NCBI GenBank assembly: GCA_017311185.1 | Contig: JAESUZ010002609.1 | Span: 186,001-250,000 of the forward strand | Direction: 5' to 3' | From: Proteles cristata cristata | Taxonomy: Eukaryota; Chordata; Mammalia; Carnivora; Hyaenidae | DNA: 64,000 nt | In this document: positions 11,531 through 23,164 of the stretch, piece after piece | Numbering within the stretch: position 1 is the stretch's first letter | How the letters are laid out: the number at the start of each line of letters is the position of its first letter | Notes under the pieces: model-generated | Databases searched by the model: none | The model's input: the letters and a program-made list of their open reading frames with translations, nothing else | What the model was told of the DNA's origin: nothing | Made by a program: the position numbers and the translations under genes

Positions 11531-12716
11531 CTGTTGTTGCATCTTGATTGGATACAGAGTTCCTACTTAGGTTTCTAAGAATAGAAGTGACATAATCATG
11601 TTTAAATGTGAATGCTATCTATCTGCAGCATTCACAGCTTATTGTAAACCAGATTTTAGAGAATACTGGTTAAAATAACTTTTATAAAATGGAAAAAAAG
11701 TGATGCAACATGAATGCATTCTGTGCCAGTTGGAACATGAGATAACTAAATATTTTGTAGCCATTTATGAATAGAGTTTTCAAGGACCAAATGTTATGAT
11801 TGAAAACAAGTTATAATAAAACATTAAATTTTAATAAGCAGGGTACTAAATAATTTATATTATTTTTTACCAAGTGAAAAAAGAAACTTCCTATAAAACT
11901 ATGTTTTAGGACAAAAAGTGTTGCAGAGACACATAGCATTGTATTTATTGTGTACTAAAATCATGAGTGATTATATATTTTTAACCAATTTCCTCTATTT
12001 TGTGAATTTTATTTCATGAGCATTTTCAGTATATGAAAAAGTAAACTTTTAAAGATTTTTAGAACCTAGAATAAATGGCACTAGACTTTGATTGATATTA
12101 GTAAATAAGTATGAAGTTGAGGCTTAACCAGTTTTAATTTGTGACCCAGATACCTAATCTAATCATATAGCTATATGGGAGAAGATACTGAGTTATGTTA
12201 ACCTTTTGAATTTGAAGCATTTGAGAGATCACTGGGTAGAAATGTCTGGCAGTGCAATGGTTTCAAGTTTATGAAATTCAAAAATGACCTCTTGGCCAAA
12301 AATACATATTTGGTAATCTTTGATAGTAGTTGAAGATCTAGGTTAAAAAAAGGTTACCTAAATGTCATAATTCTTAATATTTTATCATGATATTTCAGCT
12401 TAGTTTCCTACATGGACACACCACTCTATCAAAATAATAATTAAAATTTCCTGTCTATATAGGCCTAATAATAAATTACAGAATAATTATGATCTATATA
12501 TTTAATTGTAATATAATTGCTTCCAACATTAGAGTGCTATTGATTAATATTAATCATTCCCTAAGTATAAAAAATTCCAAGTTCTAAACTAATACTGCAT
12601 GATGATAGTGCCTAATTAAACTTTTTCTGATAAACCTTAGTTTTTTATTATTTATTATTTAGAAGTGTTTTAATATAATTAATAACTTATTTTTATTATA
12701 TTTTTATTTTAGTATA
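11531..12716. other. Unique, very AT-rich sequence
   Basis: No open frame, repeat family or exon-like signal recognised. 12640-12720 is almost pure A/T and adjoins the L1 tail. Confidence 0.5.
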
Positions 12717-15537
12717 TTTTGCTTTTATTTTTTTAATTTAGATTCAAGTTAGTTAAAATATAATGTAATATTAGTTCCTGAAGTAGAATTTAGTGATTCA
12801 TCACTTACATGCAACACTCATTGCTCATCCCAGCAAGTACCCTCCGTAGTGCCCATCACCAGTTTAGCCCATTCCCCTGTTCATCTCCCCTCCAAAAGCC
12901 ATCACTTTGTTCTCTTTATTTAAGAGTCTTTTATGGTTTAACGCCCTCTCTGTTTTAATCTTATTTTAATTTTAATTCTCTTCCCCTATATTCATCTGTT
13001 TTGTTTCTTACATTCCACATATGCGTGAAATCATATATTTGTCTTTCTCTCATTTACTTCATTTAGCATAAAATGATTTAGTTGCATCCACATTGTTGCA
13101 AATGACAAAATTTCTTTCTTCTTGATTGCCAAATAATATTCCATTGTACATGCATACAACATTGTCTTTATCCATTCATCAGTTAATGGACATTTGGACT
13201 CTTGCCATAATTTGGGTACTTGTTGACAGTGCTGCTCTAAACATTGGAATGCATGTGCTCCTTCGAATCAGCATTTTTGTATTTTTTCGATGAATACCTA
13301 AGAGTGCAATTGCTGGATTGTAGAGTAGTTCTATTTTTAACTTTTTGAGGAAACTCCACATTGTTTTCCAGAGTGGCTGCACCTGTTTGCATTCCCACCA
13401 GCAGTGCAAAAGGGTTCCCCTTTCTCCATATCCTTGCCAAGATCTTCTGTTTCTTGAGCTGTTCATTTTAGCCATTCTGAGAGGTGTGAGGTGGTATCTC
13501 ATTGTGGTTTTGATTTGTATTTCCCTGATGATGAGTGAATTGAGCATCTTTACACTTGTCTGTCAGCTGAGTGGCTTCTTTTTTTTTTTTTTTAGATATG
13601 GATATTTTTTTCCTTTTTTTTTTTTAGCAAATAGTTTATTGTCAAATTAGTTTCCATATAACACTCAGTGCTCATCCCCACAAGTGTCCTTCTCCATGCC
13701 CATCCCCCCCTCCCCCCCACATCCATCAGTCCTCAGTTTTTGTCAGCATTCAAGAGTCTCTCATGGTTTGCCTCTCTCCCTTTCCTCCACCATTTACCCC
13801 CCTCTTCTCCCCTTTGTTCCTCCGTCAAGTTCCTCCTGTTCCTCCTATATGTGCAAACATACGATATTTGTCCTTCTCTGCCTGACTTATTTCACTCAGC
13901 ATAACACCCTCAAGGTCCATCCATGTGGCTACACATGGCCAGATTTCATTCTTTCTCATTGCCATGTAGTATTCCACGGTATAGATAAACCACATCTTCT
14001 TGATCCATTCATCTGTTGATGGACACTTAGGCTCTTTCCAGGTTTTAGCTATTGTGGAGAGTGCTGCCATGAACATTGGGGTACATGTGCTCCTATGCAT
14101 CAGCATTTCTGTATCCCTTGGGTAAATTCCTAGCAGTGCTATTGCTGGGTCCTAGGGGAGTTCTATTGTTAGTTTCCTGAGGAACCTCCCCACTGTTTTC
14201 CAGAGGGGCTGTACCAGTTTACATTCCCACCAACAGTGTAGGAGGGTGCCCTGCACATCCTCGCCAGCATCTAGAGTTCTCTGATTTGCTCATTTAGCCT
14301 CTACTACAAAGCTGTCATCATCAAGACAGTATGGTATTGGCACAAAAACAGACACATAGACCAATGGAACAGAATCGAGAACTCAGAAGTGGACCCAAAA
14401 GTATACAGCCAACTGATCTTTGACAAAGAAGGAAAGAATATCCAATGGAAAAAAAGACAGCCTTTTTAACAGATGGTGTTGGGAGAATTGGACAGCAACA
14501 TGCAGAAGAATGAAACTAGATCATTTTCTCACATCATGCACAAAAATAAACTCAAAATGGATAAAGGATCTGAACGTGAGACAGGAAACTATCAACACCC
14601 TACAGGAGAAAGCAGGAAACAACCTCCTTGACCTCCACCGCAGCAACTTCTTACTTGACACATCCCCAAAAGCAAGGGAATCAAGAGCAGAAATAAATGA
14701 TTGAGACCTCATCAAGATTAAAAGCTTCTGCACAGCCAAAGAAACAACCCAGAAAACTAATAGGCAACCAACGGAATGGGAAAAGATAGCTGCAAATGAC
14801 ATATCAGATAAAGGGTTAATATCCAGAATCTATAAGGAACTCACCAAACTCCACGCCCGAAAAACAAACAACCCAGTGAAGAAATGGGCAGAAGAGATGA
14901 ACAGACACTTCTCCAAAGAGGACATCCAGATGGCCAACAGACACATGAAACGATGCTCAGCATCCCTCCTCATCAGGGAAATACAAATCAAAACCACACT
15001 GAGATACAGACTCACGCCAGTCAGAGTGGCTAAACTGAGTGGCTTTTTTGGAAGTGTCTATTCATGTCTTTTTCCCATTTCTTCACTGCATTATTTGTTT
15101 TTTGGGTGTTGAGTTTGAAAAGATTTTGGATACCGACCCTTTATTCTGACATGTCATTTGTAAACATCTTCTCCCATTCCATTGATTGCCTTTTAGTTTT
15201 GTTGATTGTTTCCTTTGCTAAGCAGAAGGTTTTTGTGTTGATGAGATTCCATTAGTTTACTTTTGCTTTCATTTCCCTTGACTCTTGAGGCAGGTCTAGT
15301 AAGAAGTTGCTGCAGCTGAGGTCAAAGAGATTGCTGCCTGTCTTATCCTCTAGAATTTCGATGGTTTCCTGTCCTACATTTAGGTCTTTCATCAATTTTG
15401 CATTTACTTTTGTGTGTGGAATAAGAAAGTGGTCTTTGACAAAGCAGGAAAGAACATCCAACGGTAAAAAAGACAGCCTCTTCAGCAAATGGTGTTGGGA
15501 AAACTAGACAGTGACATGCAGAAGATTGAAACTGATT
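12717..15537 (-). mobile_element. Older carnivore L1 with 5' inversion, split by a younger L1
   Basis: The minus-strand part runs 3'UTR (about 12740-12990), then ORF2 C-terminus (about 13030-13577), and resumes after the nested L1 at about 15035-15433. There a last piece, about 15433-15535, reads on the plus strand (CTTTGACAAAGCAGGAAAG to GCAGAAGATTGAAACT). In intact L1 ORF2 this piece lies directly upstream of the sequence at which the minus part stops. The element is therefore 5'-truncated and 5'-inverted, as twin priming produces. The minus frame at 13179-13547 keeps HCWWEC but has lost cysteines of the C-terminal Cys/His motif. No TSD identified. Confidence 0.85.
13578..15034 (-). mobile_element. 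Young L1 with 5' inversion nested in the older L1
   Basis: TSD CTGAGTGGCTT at 13567-13577 and 15035-15045. The minus part (about 13614-14299) is a tail, the young 3'UTR and the ORF2 C-terminus. It breaks at CATTTAGCC (14291-14299). From about 14298 to 15034 the sequence is plus-strand ORF2 (TCTACTACAAAGCTG to GTCAGAGTGGCTAAA). The two pieces are adjacent in the intact L1 at 50.77-52.18 kb and meet at the same GTGGCTAAA motif, with a CCT microhomology at the inversion joint. The plus-strand frame 14420-14704 is an ORF2 fragment shifted by an extra A in an A run. Not functional. Confidence 0.93.
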
Positions 15538-15599
15538 AAAAATTTTTATGTGTATCAACTCTTTGGGTGCCCCTCTAGTTAGAGCTTTTTGATAGGGTT

Positions 15600-15802
15600 T
15601 TATTTTTATTTTTATTCATTTTTGAGACACAGAGAGAGGCAGAGCATGAATGGGGGAGGAGAAGGAGACACAGAATCTGAAGCAGGCTCCAGGCTCTGAG
15701 CTGTCAGCACATAGCCAGATGCAGGACTCAAACCCACAAACTGTGAGATCATGACCTTAGCCGAAGTCAGATGCTTAACCGACTGAGCCACCCAGGTGCC
15801 CC
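15600..15802 (-). mobile_element. CAN-SINE
   Basis: TTATTCATTTTTGAGACACAG to GAGCCACCCAGGTGCCCC. Well preserved. Confidence 0.94.
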
Positions 15803-16345
15803 TAATTTGGGCTGTTTGAAATCAGTGTTTCTTGTTCAACTTGCATACAGGCCAGTACATAGTAGAAACTGCTGAATGTGTCACATACCCCATGTAGCAA
15901 TTGAAACTTGAGATTAAGTATTTATCTAGAGAAAGAGAAGTTGTATCTACTTGGCTCTGGTTTCTTTCCCACTTTTTCTCTTTTCTTCCTCATTACACAC
16001 ATTCTCTTTAATCATTTTACATAGATAAAGACTGAAGGAGTAAAGCATGTTTTTCTTCCAACATGTCGTCATGTACATTGTCAAACATATAGTGAATTGA
16101 AAGAATATGACAGTCAGTGGGTTCTTACTGTTTTACCATTGTTTTATTATATTTACTTTATCATATATCTATCCATCCATCCCTCTATTAATTCCCAATC
16201 CATGTTATTTTTTGATATACTTAAAGTAAACAGAAGATAGTTCTTCAGTATAAATACATTTAATATAATAAGTGTATTAAATATAAATTAGATATTAATA
16301 GAACAAATATTAAATAAAAATACTTTAAGAATTGAACACTTCTTA
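15803..16345. other. Unique AT-rich sequence
   Basis: No gene or repeat recognised. Confidence 0.5.
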
Positions 16346-16550
16346 AATTTTTTAATGTTTAGTTATTTTTGAGAGAGAAAAAGAGCATGGGCAAGGGAGG
16401 GGCAGAGAGAGGGAGACACAGAATCCAAAACAGTCTCCAGGCTCCAAGCTGTCAGCACAGAGCCTGATATAAAGATTGAATTCATGAACTGTGAGATCAT
16501 GACCTGAGCTGAAGTCAGATGCTTAACCAACTAAGCCACTCAGGCACCCC
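16346..16550 (-). mobile_element. CAN-SINE
   Basis: TTTTTTAATGTTTAGTTATTTTTGA to TAAGCCACTCAGGCACCCC. AAGAATT flanks both sides (16328 region and 16551), a likely diverged TSD. Confidence 0.93.
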
Positions 16551-16555
16551 AAGAA

Positions 16556-16632
16556 TTAAATATTTTTAATTAAATTTAATTAAATATTATTTAATTATTA
16601 TTTAATTATTTAATTAAATATTATTTTTAATA
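16556..16632. repeat. TTAATTAAAT-type AT palindromic tract
   Basis: Repeated TTTAATTAAA and ATTATTTAATT units in almost pure A/T, self-complementary at several registers. Confidence 0.8.
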
Positions 16633-16639
16633 ATCTTTT

Positions 16640-17462
16640 TAAGATAAAATTGTCACACAATGGAAAACACATAATTAAATACTTGCTGATTTTTGGCAAG
16701 TGCATACAGCTGTGTAATCAAATTCCCATTAAGATATCATTCTATCTTTAGATATTCCCATTAAGATATTACTCTATCCATGAGAGGAGTTCTCTCATGC
16801 TCCTTTTCACACAGTTCCTTCCAACACTATCCCAGAGGAAACTGATGTTCTGATTTGTTGTCACTATTTATTAGTTTTGTTTGTTTCAGAATTTATTATA
16901 AATTGGAACATATGTATTTTATATAAGGATTCTTTCACTCAGCATGTTTCAAAATTTATTTTACGTTATCAGTATTTTGTTCTTTTTTATTATAGAATAT
17001 AATTTTATGATGTAAGTATTCCACAGTTTATCCATTCACCTATATAAGTACTTCTGGCTGTTTCCAGTGCCAGGCCCTTATAATTAAGCTGCTGTGAACA
17101 TTTTTGTGCCAGTTTCTTGGTAGGTATATATTTTAATATCTCTTAGGTAAATACCCCCTGGCTCACAAGGCTATGTGTGTTTACTTTTATTAAAATAACC
17201 TCTAGACTTTGTCCAAAGTTGTTATACCATTTTACATTGCCACCAGAAATATATGAGAATTCCATTTGGTCTATGTCCTTGCCTGTTTTTATCAGACATT
17301 TTAATTTTAATGGCTGTGTAGTCTTGCTTTGAATACTACTAGTATTCATTTGCAGTTCCCTCATGTTTAAGCTAATAGCTTATTAGCTATTTGTATATTC
17401 TTTATATTTTTAAAAGTTCCTTTATTTATTTTGAGAGAGAGAGAGCACAAGAGTGAGAGGGA

Positions 17463-17499
<37 letters not shown>

Positions 17500-17735
17500 C
17501 CAACAGGCTCCACACTGCCACTGCAGAGCCTGATGTGAGGCTCGACATGGGGCTTGAGCCCATGAACTGTAATATCATGACCTGAGTCAAAGTTGGATGC
17601 TTATTCAACTGAGCTACCCAAGTGCTTCTATATAATCCTTAATAAAGTGACTATTCAAGTGTTTGCCCACATTTTATGGAGTTGTTTGTATTGTTTATTG
17701 AGTTGTGGGCATTCAAAACTAGATAAATATTCAAA
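16640..17735 (-). mobile_element. Ancient L1 fragment (3'UTR and ORF2 C-terminus)
   Basis: Diverged minus-strand L1: a 3'UTR-like start, then TTCCACAGTTTATCCATTCACC near 17020, CTGCTGTGAACATTTTTGTG near 17090 and CCATTTTACATTGCCACCAG near 17228, all conserved ORF2 C-terminal landmarks in reverse complement. A SINE splits it at 17409. Frames are broken. Confidence 0.75.
17409..17628 (-). mobile_element. CAN-SINE with long GA expansion
   Basis: TTATTTATTTTGAGAGAGAG, then a GA-rich run to about 17495, ending GAGCTACCCAAGTGC. The GA array explains the serine/leucine-rich minus-strand frame here. Confidence 0.9.
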
Positions 17736-18413
17736 GGGAAGGACAACATTTTATGCACTGTATTTCTCACTGAAACTAGTACAGGCGTGATAAAAATGTT
17801 TGCTACCTTTAATTTGAAATATACACTTCTAAAAAAATAAACTCAATCTGGAAATTGAAACTTTGAAAAAAAAACTTCATATAAATATTGTGCCCACAGT
17901 TTACTGTATTCTGCTGTCCAAATAGTAGAGAACCTAATTGGCTTATTCTCTCATGGTTTGATAGAATTTTTTTGTTTTGTTTTGCATTTGTTGATTATAT
18001 TTGTTGAAGAGAGCGTACGGGAAAGACAATCAGCTTTTTGTGTCTTGGCGTGGATGGTGCCTGGGGTTATAATTTCAATGTGACTATGAAAGCCTTGGAA
18101 AAGAGAGATTTTTACAGTTAGGCTCCTACAGCTTTCACGGGACTAGTGGAGTTGGTAGAAATCAACAGAGAAGCCTGGGAGTTCTTTGTGATAAAGGCAT
18201 AGCAAAATAAAAACATTTTGTTTTAAGTGAGATGTACTAATCTTGACTGAATGTTTAATGGTAGCAGTCATAGGCAGTGTTATGGTAGAAGCACCCTTGA
18301 GGGGAGAGGTTTGATGATCACAAACATATAACACATTGATGCTTATTCAGTGCAGGCCACTTCTGAGTAGAAGGTAGATCTGCTAGTTGGCTGGCATTCT
18401 CTTTTCCTTTCAG

Positions 18414-18481
18414 AAGCCTGAAGGACCAAGTAGGACATGATGTTCGATGACGCCAGTAATCCTGAGCTTGAGACATCCAAG
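18414..18481 (+). other. Isolated exon-like block (candidate only)
   Basis: Seen: a pyrimidine-rich tract ending CTCTTTTCCTTTCAG (an acceptor form) precedes 18414, and CCAAG|GTGAGG (a donor form) follows 18481. The 68-nt block contains ATGATG from 18437 and an open frame of 15 codons to its end, MMFDDASNPELETSK, closing in phase 0. Upstream of the ATG all frames contain stops, so if real it would hold the start codon or be untranslated. I do not recognise the peptide. Chance acceptor/donor pairs are common in 64 kb, so this is a weak call. Confidence 0.25.
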
Positions 18482-18504
18482 GTGAGGACTTGCAATTAGC
18501 TAGG

Positions 18505-18690
18505 GCACTAGATCCTAGCTGTGCTATTTACTTGCTTTTTGATTTGGTGGAAGTCACTGAGTCTTTCCAAGCCTCAGTTTCTTGAAGATGGTAGTGCTTA
18601 TATCAGAGCAACGTGTGAAAATTAGTGAGATGATACATGTAAAAAACCTGGTACACAAATTAACACTCTACTGCTATTATTATTGCCGTT
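18505..18690 (+). mobile_element. MIR SINE
   Basis: CTAGATCCTAGCTGTGCTATTTACTTG, GCCTCAGTTTCTTGAAGATGG and AGTGAGATGATACATGTAAAAAACCTGGTACA follow MIR order on the plus strand. Confidence 0.78.
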
Positions 18691-20629
18691 CACTGGAGTA
18701 GAAGTAGCAGCAACAATGTTAGTACTCCAACCTTCAGGGGGTTGTAAACATCAAGCCTTTCCCAGCAATGTAGCCTTGGTGACAAAACATTTTTATCTTT
18801 CTCCTTCATTTGCACTTAGTTAGATAGAGATATATTGGTTCATCTTGAAGCTTTTCTTCCTCCTCTAATATCCCAATCAGTTGCCATGGCCACACTTTCT
18901 TCCTAGACCTCCTCTGTCTTCCTGCCTATAAAAAAAAAAAAAAAATCAGCACTTAGAGAGTCAGCACCTCTGGTCATTGACTTGCATCGTCAGCATGTTC
19001 CTGCCCCTGAGGATCATAAAACCTGAGGGAAATGAAAAATTGTACCTTATCAGAAAAATGCAGAGGCTCTTGTCATAATACTGCCTTTAGGTTTACAATT
19101 AAACCTGGCTCTAGGGGAGAGGGATGTTTCACAGGAACCAGGGACATTCTCCCTAGGCAGGACTGTGGTTTTCTTATACTTGTTTAAAGCAGAGACAAAG
19201 AACTTAGAGCAGGTGCTTTGAGTGACCAAGAGGCAGGGAGAAGCTACTGTTTTCAGAGGCCTTCTTCCTTCTGGGCTTTGAGTTGTGACCTTGTTGAGCC
19301 TCCTTCTGATGAATGGACCACATATGTATCTTTCTTTAAATGCCAAGCTGTTAACCCTGTTATCTGCAGGTCTTTCTTGAGGTTTTGCTCAGCATGAGGT
19401 CCAGCAGCCTGGACATACATGTCAGAGGCCACAGGATTCTGTCAGAGTCATACAGCCTTCAGGTGTATGTATGTTCAGGCAGTGGGAGAGAAAGGAAGGT
19501 ATACGGGATTCTGCTTACCCACTTTTCCCCATGCTGAGGTCAGGACTGGGCTCTACCAAAAATTTTTCCTTGCTGATTCCTCTTGATTCAAAGAGACTTT
19601 TTAGCACAAAGCAAAACTCTTCTAAAAATCCAACCTGAGTTTATGATGTCTAATAAAAGAAGAGGTTAATTCAACAGGTTTCTCTCAATAAATAAAATGG
19701 TTAGTACTAGTAAAATTGTGTCTTTCTTTATAACTTTTAAAAAATGAAAATTTTCTTTTCAACATCTGATTGTGTTTTATAGGATTAGGAGCAGGAAATT
19801 TGCTGTTTCATTTAGTGACCCAGAATTTGCTATTATAGAATAAGAATGACTAAAAGAAAGAGACATTAATATCAAATGAAGAAGAAAGGAGTAGATTATA
19901 TGTTAATTTGGCCTTGAGCCTTCAATAGCTTTGCCTAAAGGATTTTTTGAGCTTAAGATAAAATAATAATTTAGCCATTAAACTAGTTTCCCTCTCCACC
20001 CTATTTGCCCTGTATGGTAGTATAAGATCTACCAAAAGTGATGAAGTTGCATTAAAATATTCGACAAAGAATAATTCATCTGGAAACACCATCCCCTAGA
20101 AGACAATAATTTTTCCAAAAATAGTAATTAAAGAAATAATGTCCTTGAAATTAGGATAATCAAAATTTTACTTGGCTTCACTGAATATTTTCTGGTCTGT
20201 GGTAGTAAGAATATCAAGGAGAGTCCTTTGGGTTATGAAAACAGAAATGCACTTTGATATCAGGGAATGAAAACATTGCATTAATGACCTTCCTTCGGAA
20301 AGGGGTGCTAGAGGCTTCTGGCTGACATGAGTCATTTATTCACCAGCACCTGGTGTGCCCAAGATAAGGAAACTTTAAGGAGATTTTTGCAGACAGTAGG
20401 AGTGGGACTGTAGCATGGGGAGATAGGAAGTGCCTGTGTCCTGCTTGAAGCTCTGTTGAGCCTCTGGTCCCCCTTCAGGTGGATTATCTTAAATCTTAAA
20501 GAAATCCAGCAGGTCTCAAGGATGTAAAGGGAAAGGATTGCAACCCCTTTTATTTCTCTTCATCTGCTTGGAGTTCTAATCAGTCCTATGATTTTGTTTC
20601 ACTTTGGCTTTCAAAATATAATTTCTTTT

Positions 20630-20825
20630 TTCAATGTTCATTTATTTATTTTTGAGATTGAGAGAGAGCAAGCCAGGAAGGCGCAAAGACAGGAGACAGA
20701 GAATTCCAAGCAAGCTTCACACTATCAGCACAGAACCTGACACAGGACTTGATACCACAAACCATGAGATCATTACCCAAGCTGAAATCAAGAATAAGAT
20801 GCTTAATTAGGGACCCAGGCTCCCC
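20630..20825 (-). mobile_element. CAN-SINE, older
   Basis: TTCAATGTTCATTTATTTATTTTTGAG to GGGACCCAGGCTCCCC, with more substitutions than its neighbour 20 bp away. Confidence 0.88.
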
Positions 20826-20845
20826 AGAGAATAATTTTGAAACAA

Positions 20846-21044
20846 AAAAAAAATTTTAATGTTTATTTTTGAGAGAGAAAGAAAGTGCAACCGGGGAGGA
20901 GAGGGAGAGACAGAATCTGAAGCAGGCTCCAGGCTCTCAGTTGTCAGCACAGAGCCCAACATGGGACTCGAACTTACAAGACTATGAAATCATGACTTGA
21001 GCCAAAGTCAGACACACAGCCGACTGTGCCACCCAGGTGTCCCT
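20846..21044 (-). mobile_element. CAN-SINE
   Basis: TTTTAATGTTTATTTTTGAGAG to GTGCCACCCAGGTGTCCC. It lies head-to-tail with the previous SINE. AATTTTGA flanks it on both sides. Confidence 0.92.
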
Positions 21045-23164
21045 ACAGTGACAATTTTGATTGCCACTGTTCTTTATCTTGAGAAGTGGGAGACTAACAC
21101 ATAAGGAATATACCTTAAAATACTTCTTAATATACACATAGCACTTCTGCCTGTTCCCATTTGTTTATTTTTTAGAAAGGGTGGGGCTTTATTTTGCCTT
21201 TTAAAGTTTATTATAGAACACATTTATCATTTTTGAATCTTTTATAAAAACAAATAATCACTCATAATTTTACCAGCAGGAATAATACCTATTACTTTAT
21301 CAGTATATATTCCTCTATTCTTTTAAGTTTTGTGTGTATATAGCCATTTTATTCAATAGCCCAAACATAGTGGAGTAGGAACATGAAATTTTTTATTTTT
21401 CTGTTATTATTACCTATCTTGTAGACTATGTTGCTGAATTCTTTAACAAAAACTTGGGTAGATTCCGAAACTTTTTGGTCATTTCCAATTATTAAAGCAA
21501 ATAAACAAAATGGACCATTGTCTCTAGTTAAAAATTCCTGTCTCATATCCCGTGTAAAGCATTTTCTTGTCTTCATTTTTAGCCAAGTTTCCGATGTAAG
21601 GCATGAGGAAAGGGTATGCTTTACTCTTCACATTCTTTCTACTCCCACACCATAGAGTGAGAGATGTGTGGTCGGCTCAAATACCCCACCCTCATTTCTG
21701 CACCTGGGAATTAGCATGGAAGTCTCATCTACCTCTGGGCCAGAAAGGAGGAGGTGAAATGGATTAACTTCACTTAGTGGATGAGCACTTCGTTTTACCT
21801 GTGGAATCTGCACTCCTGATGACTCTTTCAATTCCAATAATTATTTATTTTTGCTCCTTCTTCTTCTTTCTGTCACTTATGTAGACTAGGAGTTGGGGTG
21901 GTTGAGGGGGGAAGCTGGTAGAGCAGTTGGAGTAATAGAGCTTACTTAGTCATCTCTCAAAAGAATACAAGGGAGGTTTCTGACACTTCTCATTGGTGTG
22001 TCTCTTGGGAAAGTGAAGTACTTGAAGCTACTTGGTCCACAGTTTTTGATGCTAGCACGTAAGTCTAGGATTATAGATAAAGTTCCACTTAACATCCGGT
22101 TACTTTTACTTTTCTTTTTTCAATGTACTGCATTGAAACATGTTAGTATACTTTTCTTTTTGCCTTTTTTCATACATGCTCTTCTCCAATCAGAGCAAGG
22201 TACTCTTTTCCCTGGAAGTTGTTATATGTGTGGGGGTGGGAGTGGGAGTGGGAATGGAGGTGGTGTAATAAAGTGTCACAAGAATTCAATGATTACCTTT
22301 TCAGCCACTAACCTCCAAAATAGAATTTTACAACAAAACATCAGGCTTGAAAGCCAGGCATAATATGGAGAGAATATTCTAATTCGTTGTATTAAGAATC
22401 AAATTATAAGGGCTCAGATTATAGGATTTCTTTTATACTATAATGTTATAATCCCCTTTTCACCTATGATGGCCAGGGCATGAGAGAAGATAACATAGAA
22501 AGGGGGGGAAATTAGAGAAAACATATCCATATTTAATGCATGGCTATGGTGCGGAGAATAGAGAAAAAAGCAACCGAAGGAATACAGACATGGCTCCCAA
22601 TTCCCCTTCTCCAAACTTTGATCTAGAGTACCAGAGGAGTTTTAGATAAGTTAGGGAGAATGTTGACTTTTTATTCCAATTCATCATGTGAAAAAGATTA
22701 TTTCAAATGGAACCAACAGCAATAACCTGGAGGGTGATCACAAGAAGTAAATTCAATAGTGCAGCTTAGTTAAAAAAGAGAAAGATGGGACTTAAAACTT
22801 CTGAGACATTCCCAGTTCCTATAAGTCAGTATGGAATCCATACTTTCCCACAACCCCCTAACTGAGAGTATATCTATTGAGAGACAGTGGAGCTGTTTTT
22901 TCCAAATCACTTTTCCTTTCTGCATGGCAGCTTCAAGAAGCTCTGCTCTACGAAAATGATAGCTCAGCTAGTGCTCTTAGATGGGCTTCTAAGCAGTAAC
23001 TACAGTATTTTGAGGCCCTCTGTGAATATAGTATTAAGTTAGGTTTGTGGGTTACATTTGAAGAAATGCATTATGTTTATTTTGTAAAGGAAAGAACATG
23101 GGTTTTTGAGATACACATTCCCTTCAACAGACACCCTTAGCTCTGGCTATATTACTATGCAAAA
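21045..23164. other. Unique sequence
   Basis: No gene recognised. The plus-strand 121-codon frame (21998-22363) is low in features and partly made of a TTTCTTTT-rich stretch and a GGGAGT repeat. It is treated as chance. Confidence 0.45.
22232..22252 (+). repeat. GGGAGT microrepeat, G-quadruplex motif
   Basis: Four G runs (5, 3, 3 and 3 or more) separated by loops of 1, 3 and 3 bases. Confidence 0.75.

Larger units (their letters stand above)
17736..20629. other. Unique island
   Basis: Low repeat content apart from one MIR. It holds the exon-like block at 18414-18481. The minus-strand 98-codon frame at 19050-19346 has no recognisable domain, signal peptide or membrane segment and is not supported as a gene. 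Confidence 0.5.

Noticed and set aside
13684..14106. Open frames on both strands
   Set aside because: The minus frame (VEYYMAMRKNEIW) is L1 ORF2 C-terminus; the plus frames are its antisense shadows.
14521..15015. Minus-strand frames with apparent hydrophobic segments
   Set aside because: They are antisense to the inverted plus-strand ORF2 piece; the same shadows recur at 50995-51561 opposite the young L1.
19050..19346. 98-codon minus-strand frame in unique DNA
   Set aside because: No recognisable motif, no splice or promoter context and composition unlike coding sequence; a chance frame is the simpler reading.
21998..22363. 121-codon plus-strand frame
   Set aside because: It includes a T-rich stretch and a GGGAGT repeat giving a glycine run; no coding signature.
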